A DNA stretch of 19,582 nt from Alphaproteobacteria bacterium (GTDB lineage: Bacteria; Pseudomonadota; Alphaproteobacteria; UBA3830): assembly GCA_025998735.1 (NCBI GenBank), contig BNWJ01000014.1, positions 1 through 19,582 of the forward strand. Reading direction: 5' to 3'. Both the position numbers and the translations under genes were made by a program. Under the pieces are notes generated by a model. The model was not told where the DNA came from and searched no databases. It was given only the letters and a program-made list of their open reading frames with translations. Each line of letters opens with the position of its first letter. Position 1 is the first letter of the stretch. This document shows, one piece after another, positions 1 through 4,855 of the stretch.

Positions 1-164
1 CAGGTACAAGTAAATGGAACAAGATAGAACATAGGTTATTTTCATTCATTACGAAGAATTGGCAAGGAATTCCTCTTGTAAGTTCTGCCGTGATAGTCGC
101 TCTGATTGGCGCTACCAAAACAACAAACTGGACACACCGCTTGCGTACAGATGAAGTGCCGTAG
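1..164 (+). pseudogene. 3' end of an ISAzo13-type transposase (partial at left edge)
   Basis: A frame open from the left edge (codons from position 3) to TAG at 162-164 encodes 53 residues. It contains GTSKWNKIEHRLFSF followed by a NW-G-PL and an LIGAT motif. I recognise this as the C-terminal part of ISAzo13-family (Rhodopirellula-type) transposases, where a G-[CT]-SKWNKIEHRLFS block precedes an N-L/V-IGAT block. The residues after LIGAT (TKTTNWTHRLRTDEVP) are a divergent version of the usual tail. The rest of the gene lies outside the window, so completeness cannot be judged. The last codons and the downstream sequence recur at 9117-9205. Assignment is from memory of the family. Confidence 0.72.
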
Positions 165-210
165 TTTCATCCACGACATCATCTGTCCACGTTATTCAGT
201 AACAATTTCT
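122..210 (+). repeat. Dispersed repeat copy A: terminal part of the ISAzo13-like element
   Basis: This segment aligns without gaps to 9117-9205. The most conserved stretch, CGCTTGCGTACAGATGAA, is identical in both, and TTATTCAG is shared near the right end. In both copies the plus-strand frame ends THRLRTDE[VM]P followed by TAG. The repeat is therefore best explained as the last codons of one transposase plus the end of that insertion sequence. Identity falls off to the right. Confidence 0.65.
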
Positions 211-414
211 ATGTCATTTCGCCTATAGAAAAGCAAAACGTCTAGTTTATTTGGTAACAATTGCTTAGTGCAGCTACTCCAGAGACTCTCAGGTTGTAGA
301 AATCGGGGTGGTTGCGGCACGACGTTTTCTTTTGCTGAGGCAGCTTCGACATTGCAATTACATCTCGCAGACCTTGTAAATTTAATAATCGAAATTATGT
401 TAAACGCTTCGTCG
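165..414. other. Non-coding or decayed stretch
   Basis: No convincing gene. A minus-strand frame at 192-473 has no recognisable motif, no good ribosome binding site, and runs into one arm of the palindromic element at 415-545, so I treat it as chance. The left part is the end of the ISAzo13-like element. The rest is probably eroded mobile DNA. Confidence 0.4.
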
Positions 415-545
415 AAAAATTTAGGTGATAGCCGGAACAAGTCATGATATAGATAAAAACACTGAAATTTCACTCTCTCGAAGAGACTGTGATTTCAGGA
501 ATCTAATCAATATCATGACTTGTTCCGGCTATCACCTAAATTTTT
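415..545. repeat. 131-bp palindromic element with perfect 36-bp inverted arms
   Basis: Bases 415-450 are an exact inverted repeat of 510-545 (36 of 36 positions; both contain ATCATGACTTGTTCCGGCTA or its complement). The 59-bp centre also folds imperfectly: CTGAAAT near 462-470 faces ATTTCAG near 491-498 around a CTCTC/GAGAG core. The whole unit could form a very long hairpin. No transposase lies inside. It could be a small non-autonomous element or a long palindromic repeat. The outermost 8 bp of each arm (AAAAATTT and AAATTTTT) also appear in a related sequence that lacks the element (779-804). Confidence 0.85.
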
Positions 546-571
546 GAGAGTTTTCACATAAATATAGCAGC
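541..571 (+). repeat. Flank paralogous (inverted) to 764-804
   Basis: AAATTTTTGAGAGTTTTCA followed by AAATATAG just right of the palindromic element has an inverted counterpart at about 764-797. The flank on the other side of the element (410-422, CGTCGAAAAATTT) matches the same counterpart, which reads CGTCGAAAAATTTGAGAG on the minus strand. One copy thus looks like an occupied site and the other like an empty one. Confidence 0.6.
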
Positions 572-647
572 CCAAAGAAGCTCATTTATCAGCCTAAAGA
601 CGAGTTTTTAGCTTCATTAATTCGCATTTTTGTAATAGACTGATTTA

Positions 648-878
648 TCAGCAAAAACGTGAAAAACGCGCCTCAGTTTTGTCTTCTGCAGTAAGAATGC
701 TTACGTTTTTCTTGAAGTCAACCGAGCCTGTTTTGTTGAAATTCCAAAGTTTTCCGCCAGCTTGCTCTACTATATTTGTCTGAAAACTCTCAAATTTTTC
801 GACGTTTTTAAATGTGCACTTCATGGACATGTGATTATTATGATATAGAATTATACATCTCGTACAGGGCAACCTCAC
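648..878 (-). other. Unrecognised open frame, doubtful
   Basis: A 76-residue minus-strand frame. A shorter version from an internal ATG would start MKCTFKNVEKFESF. I see no family motif and no clear Shine-Dalgarno. Its middle overlaps the repeat related to 541-571, and its 5' end enters the IS630/MITE boundary at 854-878. It may be a gene fragment carried by mobile DNA, or chance. I do not assign a function. Confidence 0.15.
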
Positions 879-1085
879 GATTTTTTCAAGGTGTTTATTG
901 GTATTTCAGTGACTTTACTGCACTGCCTCTTCTCCGATAGACGTTATCGAGTTCCTCAATGCACAAAAAATAGCAGAAATAACGATCAATCATCTAGCTT
1001 TTGCTACAATATATTATAAACCAATTCGGAAATTTCAGCAAATTATCCCCCATCCTCTTTCAAAAAAAATCGTGAGGTGGCCCTG
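865..1085. mobile_element. 221-bp MITE with terminal inverted repeats and a 10-bp target duplication
   Basis: The left end CAGGGCAACCTCACGATTTT (from 865) is repeated inverted at the right end (AAAATCGTGAGGTGGCCCTG, ending 1085) with one mismatch over the first 22 bp. The unit is flanked by perfect direct repeats ACATCTCGTA at 855-864 and 1086-1095, which is a textbook target-site duplication. The interior has no recognisable transposase. It sits within the left end of the IS630 remnant, so it inserted later. A 9-10 bp duplication and these ends would suit an IS4-like parent, but the parent is not in the window. Confidence 0.85.
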
Positions 1086-1139
1086 ACATCTCGTAAATAA
1101 GAGGTTGGAAATTACTTAAAGATATGCTAAGGATATGTT

Positions 1140-1530
1140 ATGAAAAATTTTTTAACCACAGAAGAAGAGTCGGAGCTGAAACTGCGTCATAAAGAAGAGG
1201 AAGACGGCAGGACGCGCGATCGTATAAAGGATTATAAGACCGTCAATAGTGAATCTATAGAGGATTTTTTTAAATTCTGGTCCGAACAATATCCCGGACA
1301 AAAGCTTCACGTGTTTTTAGACAATGGACCTTACTTTGAATCCAATTGAACGATTCTGGAAAGTGAATAACGAATACGCCAGAAATAATCGCTTTTTTAA
1401 GACCGCAAGCGAATTTCGAAGTTGTATAAAAGCATTTTTTGAAAAAACTTGGCCAAATATTGCCGAATCGATGAGAAGTCGCATTACTGACAACTTCCAG
1501 ACCTTCGCAAAATCTAACTCCTCAGGTTGA
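1140..1530 (+). pseudogene. IS630-family transposase remnant with internal deletions
   Basis: The first frame (1140-1349) starts MKNFLTTEEESELKLRHKEE and RTRDRIK, which matches the N-terminus of IS630 transposases. It then jumps to a segment ending LHVFLDNGPY, the block around the second catalytic aspartate of the DDE domain. The following part continues in another frame (from 1324) with LNPIERFWK and a typical C-terminus. Compared with the usual length of about 340 residues, the helix-turn-helix and first catalytic region are missing. The stretch between DNGPY and LNPIERFWK, normally about 25 residues, is also deleted with a frameshift. The gene is dead. Confidence 0.82.
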
Positions 1531-1563
1531 AGATGTATAGTATCGTATTTTGAGGCCTAATTC

Positions 1564-3111
1564 ATGAACTATGATGAAGTTGTAAATTATCTGGTGAACA
1601 AGAAATCATTTCATCTGCCAGACTATCTTCGGAGGGTTTTTGAGTTGTTTGATTTTGAGATAGATCCTTCAAAGGTGATAATAATCGCTGGAACAAATGG
1701 AAAAGGAACTACGTGCGCTGTTCTCCAAACGCTGCTGCATGAGGCAGGGAAAAACGTCGGATTCTTTTCATCTCCGCATCTGGAAAAGATAAATGAACGA
1801 ATAAAGTACAATTGCGTCGATGTATCAGACGAAGAATTCTGTGATTTGTTTTTTAAAGTACACGAAAAAGTACACAAAAAAGCACATGAAGTTGTTCAGG
1901 ACTATGATTTGAGTTTTTTCGAGTATCTGACATTCATGGCGGTCTATCACTTCTTTGTTTCCCATAAAAATGACGTTGATTTTGCGGTTTTCGAAGTTGG
2001 ACTCGGTGGAACATTTGATTCCACCAATATTATTCCCCACAACACCAGCGTTATTACCGCACTTGGCCTGGATCACACTCGCATTCTGGGAAATTCCCTG
2101 CTGGACATAGCGACAAATAAATTTGGAATCATCTCGGAAAACAACACTGTCTTCCACCTGAAGTTCCCAATGGTCCAAGCAGAATCAAATTCAACATCGC
2201 AATTACCATCGGCAACAGATACAACTGGAATAGAGGGATTAGTCAACACATATATCAAAGAAAAATCCGCACGATTTATCGAAGCCTACGACTGCTCTAT
2301 GCGGGTATCCGGAAAAGATCCGCTGTTTTTTATCTCTACTCCGTTTGGTGAATTCAAATTGCCGCTACCTGGAAGAAGAGCCATGGAAAACACCGCTCTT
2401 GCCATTACGGTTTTTCAGCACCTGGTGGAAAATGCAGAAAGATATATGAATGCGGTAGAAAAAACATACTGGCCTGGAAGAATGGAAAAAGTGTGCGCTG
2501 CACGCGCATCAATGGCTTCGCCCCCGGTTGATGGGGATGCAAAATGTTCCTGCCATGTTGAAACTATCTCAGCAATAGGTAATGCGTGCGCAGCATGCAC
2601 CGTGCAGCAAGTATCAAACAGTAGTGCCAGTTCGACTCGGACGATATATCTTTCGGGAGATCACAATGTCCAGGGTATAGACAGTCTGCTGGCTCTCCTC
2701 CCCTACTACACCAGCGTGGCGCTAGACCAGTTTTCACTTGCTGAATCAGCGTTAGCATCGCAAATACATCTCGCATACCACACAACCGACAGCGAAGCAG
2801 TAAACGCCCGTCTCGCAAGGACCACAATCAGGCTGGTGGTTGGGATCTGCAAAGGCAAAGATCATGATTTAATGCTCAGCAAGCTAATGGATTTTCCCGG
2901 AGCAAAGTTATATCTAACGGAAACTCCGGTAAAAACGCTGAAAATTCATGAATACAGCAGACGTTTCCTGGACGCTGCAGATTACGCGAATGCGGATCCC
3001 AAAAAGACACTAGAGACTGCAATAGCAGATGCAGCAGAAGACGATTTAATCGTGGTGACCGGCTCTCTTTATCTGGTCGGCTTGATAAGATCTCTCTGCT
3101 GCTATCGTTGA
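1564..3111 (+). CDS. folC: Folylpolyglutamate/dihydrofolate synthase FolC, with extra in-frame segments
   Basis: FolC joins glutamate to dihydropteroate and/or to folates using ATP, in the cytoplasm. The frame shows the Mur-ligase P-loop GTNGKGTT (residues 43-50), SSPHLEKINERI (69-80), EVGLGGTFDSTN (144-155), LDHTRILG (169-176), and a C-terminal ligase domain with WPGRMEKV (303-310), LSGDHNVQGIDSL (363-375) and GKDHDLML. GAGG at 1550-1553 precedes the ATG by 10 nt. At 515 residues it exceeds the usual 420-440. The excess sits in two low-complexity segments, about 311-359 (rich in Cys, Ala, Ser) and 383-420, between conserved blocks of the C-terminal domain. The first is encoded by an imperfectly palindromic stretch. 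Core motifs are intact, so activity is plausible. Part of the second segment recurs at 3883-4018. Confidence 0.88.
   Translation: MNYDEVVNYLVNKKSFHLPDYLRRVFELFDFEIDPSKVIIIAGTNGKGTTCAVLQTLLHEAGKNVGFFSSPHLEKINERIKYNCVDVSDEEFCDLFFKVHEKVHKKAHEVVQDYDLSFFEYLTFMAVYHFFVSHKNDVDFAVFEVGLGGTFDSTNIIPHNTSVITALGLDHTRILGNSLLDIATNKFGIISENNTVFHLKFPMVQAESNSTSQLPSATDTTGIEGLVNTYIKEKSARFIEAYDCSMRVSGKDPLFFISTPFGEFKLPLPGRRAMENTALAITVFQHLVENAERYMNAVEKTYWPGRMEKVCAARASMASPPVDGDAKCSCHVETISAIGNACAACTVQQVSNSSASSTRTIYLSGDHNVQGIDSLLALLPYYTSVALDQFSLAESALASQIHLAYHTTDSEAVNARLARTTIRLVVGICKGKDHDLMLSKLMDFPGAKLYLTETPVKTLKIHEYSRRFLDAADYANADPKKTLETAIADAAEDDLIVVTGSLYLVGLIRSLCCYR
2492..2600. repeat. Imperfect palindromic stretch inside folC
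   Basis: GTGCGCTGCACGCGCATC at 2492-2509 faces ATGCGTGCGCAGCATGCAC at 2582-2600 as an imperfect inverted repeat needing small gaps. It coincides with the first extra FolC segment (residues about 311-345), which splits the expected junction between WPGRMEKV and TIYLSGDHN. It may be another in-frame palindromic insertion, but the pairing is much weaker than in mvaD. Confidence 0.35.
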
Positions 3112-3139
3112 TCTTCGACGCATCACAGCCTGCTAAATG

Positions 3140-3288
3140 CCAAGAAGCAACAAAAAACTAGTTGGCCCGTTTCTCAGTCATATGGCCCAGTCTTTCCACG
3201 CCAGCACCACTCTATCGAAAACGATTAGAACGAGCGAGAGCTTTATCCTGGCGGGCCATACCAGCCCCTGCGCTAGCGTAAGCGCCAT
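3140..3288 (-). pseudogene. Third, broken copy of the tandem small-gene family
   Basis: From ATG at 3286-3288 the minus strand reads MALTLAQGLV and stops at 3178-3180. This start region aligns with the intact copy at 3327-3512 (MELILAEELV; the DNA CTAGCG...GCTGGTA is shared). After the stop, similarity resumes in another frame at GACTGAGAAA, matching the LTEK part of the neighbour. The conserved AKKNLRHSANS block is absent. The copy is therefore frameshifted and truncated. It lies 38 bp downstream of the second copy. Confidence 0.5.
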
Positions 3289-3326
3289 CAGGACTACCCT
3301 GCCCTACAGAATTTATCTCTCTTGGT

Positions 3327-3512
3327 TCAGTCGCCAACTGCATTTTTTACGGAGTTCGCTGAATGTCGCAGATTCTTCTTAGCATCGCTCAGATTTTTCT
3401 CAGTCAGAGCATAACCAGCTCGGACGCGACCGATCTCAACCAATACCACCGTAGTGTTCAATGCCCCGTTACCGACTACCCGTACCAGCTCTTCCGCTAG
3501 TATCAGCTCCAC
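3327..3512 (-). CDS. Unrecognised 61-aa protein, second copy of tandem family
   Basis: I do not recognise the family. Translation from a GTG at 3510-3512 is supported by a strong Shine-Dalgarno AGGGAGG (3518-3524), 5 nt upstream. The start codon also overlaps the end of the upstream paralogue (stop at 3503-3505), which suggests translational coupling. The protein begins MELILAEELV, has a moderately hydrophobic N-terminal half, and shares AKKNLRHSANS plus a G-Y-x(4)-E-x(2)-L spacing with the upstream gene. A 35-bp stretch (3350-3384) is identical to 3574-3608, so the duplication is recent or this block is under strong constraint. Localisation is unclear. Confidence 0.55.
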   Translation of the reverse strand: MELILAEELVRVVGNGALNTTVVLVEIGRVRAGYALTEKNLSDAKKNLRHSANSVKNAVGD

Positions 3513-3730
3513 GGCGGCCTCCCTATCATACGGAATTTATCCCTGTCGTTCCAGCCGCTAACTGCATCTTGTGCGGAGTTCGCTGAATGTCGCAGATTCT
3601 TCTTAGCAGTTTGCAGCTCGTTTTCAGATGGAACATAACTACCACGTTTAGGCAAACTCAGAACCTCAATGTCAATCAGCGCAAGTGACATCATTACCAG
3701 TACATAGACGCTACATATTAGTCTTTCCAT
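3503..3730 (-). CDS. Unrecognised 75-aa small protein, first copy of tandem family
   Basis: Starts at ATG 3728-3730, chosen because GGAG lies 8 nt upstream and a good promoter lies further up (3767-3795). The longer frame would start inside that promoter. The product begins MERLICSVYVLVMMSLAL, a hydrophobic stretch resembling a signal peptide or membrane anchor. A short charged helix with AKKNLRHSANS follows, then a basic tail. No known domain is seen. It is followed by an overlapping paralogue and by a decayed third copy, so this is a locally expanding gene family. An exported small protein is an inference. Confidence 0.6.
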   Translation of the reverse strand: MERLICSVYVLVMMSLALIDIEVLSLPKRGSYVPSENELQTAKKNLRHSANSAQDAVSGWNDRDKFRMIGRPPWS

Positions 3731-3766
3731 TTTTGAACTCCTATATTTAACTAAAAAACTAATATA

Positions 3767-3795
3767 AGTGTACATCAAAAAAAATACATTGTCAA
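3767..3795 (-). promoter_or_regulatory. Sigma70-like promoter for the tandem small genes
   Basis: On the minus strand a perfect TTGACA (3790-3795) is followed after 17 nt by TACACT (3767-3772); a TATATT lies just downstream. The expected start of transcription is about 30 nt before the ATG at 3730. Confidence 0.6.
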
Positions 3796-3882
3796 GTAAA
3801 AACGTGGATTTTTTTGAAATAAAAACACAAATATATACCAAATCTGTTTACGCAAGGCAAAAGGCATCAAACGGAAAAGCGC

Positions 3883-4018
3883 ATATCCATGGCATAGACA
3901 GTCTGCCGGCTCCCCTCCCCTACTACATCAGCGTGACGCTAGACTAGTTTTCCATTGCTGAATCAGTGTCAGCATCGCAGGAACATCTCACATACCCCAC
4001 AATCGACAGCGAATCAGC
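3883..4018 (+). pseudogene. Duplicated fragment of folC
   Basis: This stretch aligns without gaps to folC 2666-2801 (constant offset 1217 bp). Shared runs include ATAGACAGTCTGC, CTCCCCTACTACA, GCTGAATCAG and CGACAGCGAA, with scattered substitutions including one that creates an in-frame stop. It is a partial, non-functional copy in the same orientation as folC. Its right end overlaps the stop codon of lolA (4014-4016), so the junction of the duplication appears to provide the end of that gene. Confidence 0.85.
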
Positions 4019-4673
4019 ACATAAATTTCTGGTCGACCAGTCGGGGTTCTACAAAACTCATCAGCTTATCGAATTCGTCGTCGTTGATTTTTTTGGTGTT
4101 TATCTCGCTATCCAGCAGGAGAATTTTCGTTGAATCATCTTTGGCGATATTGTTTTTGTTATTGAAAATCTCCCATTTCAAAAGCTTAATGGGATTTTTC
4201 TTGAAAAATAATGAAACGGCTCCTTCGGCCTCGTCATTTTTTTGGGAAAAAGTAATGACCATCTCGTCCGCCTGCTCTACGGCCGATAAAACCTTGACAT
4301 TGCCGCGCAGATTTATTTTTCGTTCCAGAAAGAACGACAGCGGCGACGAATGCATGGACGATATGGTCTTTTCCTTCAATTCTCTGTTGTAGTGGGTAAT
4401 TTTATCGTCTTTAGCCATGATCACATCAGTCGCTGGATGTTGATAGAACAATTTCATCTTGCCGGGTCTTTTCAGAAGGAAATAGCCATTACTTTTGTCT
4501 CCGTATCTGCCGACCTGAAGGAATTTCGATACAATTGTCTTGATGGAATTCAGGTAATCTTCCAGCTGCTTGACGTATGTGTCTATTTCTTTGTTGTTCA
4601 GTACTCGTCCTTCATAGGCAGTGCAATTGGATATGGCAATACAGCTGAATATAATAAGAAGAAATAGCCTCAT
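4014..4673 (-). CDS. lolA: Outer-membrane lipoprotein carrier protein LolA
   Basis: LolA is the periplasmic chaperone that takes lipoproteins released by LolCDE and carries them to the outer membrane. From ATG 4671-4673 the protein (219 aa) starts MRLFLLIIFSCIAISNCTAYEG, a clear signal peptide. The LolA pattern follows: an N-terminal helix with LEDYLNSIKTIVSKFLQVG, then GYFLLKRPGKMKLFY, which matches the family's Q...G...RPG-R/K-[FM]-[RK] block, then alternating beta-strands. It lies just after ftsK, a common alphaproteobacterial arrangement. The frame is open up to ATG 4851-4853, which has a better Shine-Dalgarno (GGAAGG). That start would add 60 residues in front of the signal peptide and block export, so I prefer the inner start. 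The last codons run into the folC duplication. Confidence 0.78.
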   Translation of the reverse strand: MRLFLLIIFSCIAISNCTAYEGRVLNNKEIDTYVKQLEDYLNSIKTIVSKFLQVGRYGDKSNGYFLLKRPGKMKLFYQHPATDVIMAKDDKITHYNRELKEKTISSMHSSPLSFFLERKINLRGNVKVLSAVEQADEMVITFSQKNDEAEGAVSLFFKKNPIKLLKWEIFNNKNNIAKDDSTKILLLDSEINTKKINDDEFDKLMSFVEPRLVDQKFMC

Positions 4674-4706
4674 CTTTGTCAAATTAAAAACATTGCTTTT
4701 ATTCAA

Positions 4707-4816
4707 CTGGATCCCTACGTCGGTGCATGCCGCACTGGCATTACTTAAAGAATGCCTGTGGTGCAACCACTTCAGAGACACTCGTGTCATGAGCCCGAAA
4801 GGCCCTATGAATCCAG
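4707..4816. repeat. Palindromic element in the 5' region of lolA, possible relative of the mvaD insertion
   Basis: CTGGATCC at 4707-4714 faces GAATCCAG at 4809-4816 as an inverted pair. Inside are two perfect small hairpins, GGCATT/AATGCC and GTGGTGCAACCAC. The stretch GCCTGTGGTGCAACCAC (4754-4770) matches GCCCGTGGTGCAACCAC in the mvaD insertion (11475-11491) at 16 of 17 positions. Size (about 110 bp) and GGATCC-containing ends are also comparable. It has no in-frame stop on the minus strand and so extends the lolA frame upstream. Confidence 0.45.
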
Positions 4817-4855
4817 AAAAAAGAAATTTCAACTTTTGAATATGTATAAACATGT

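Larger units (their letters stand above)
854..1537 (+). mobile_element. Degenerate IS630-family element, interrupted by a MITE
   Basis: The transposase remnant at 1140-1530 is bracketed by short inverted ends: TACATCT at 854-860 and AGATGTA at 1531-1537. Both are directly flanked by TA (852-853 and 1538-1539), the target duplication expected for IS630/Tc1-type elements. Similarity between the ends continues weakly inward once the nested 221-bp MITE is removed. The right end lies 26 bp before the folC start. The element cannot transpose itself because the transposase has lost most of its core. Confidence 0.65.

Noticed and set aside
192..473. Minus-strand 93-aa frame near the left edge
   Set aside because: No motif or ribosome binding site, and it runs into one arm of the 36-bp inverted repeat.
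415..545. CRISPR repeat or standard terminator
   Set aside because: There is one inverted pair with a 59-bp centre and no array of spaced direct repeats. The arms are too long and not followed by a T-run on a gene's 3' side.
3137..3382. Plus-strand 81-aa frame as a gene
   Set aside because: It lies opposite the tandem small-gene array, which has start signals and paralogy; the plus frame has neither.
4674..4853. 60-residue N-terminal extension of LolA as part of the mature protein
   Set aside because: It would place the signal peptide inside the protein. The segment contains a palindromic element, so an inserted sequence is the simpler explanation, though the upstream ATG has a good ribosome binding site.
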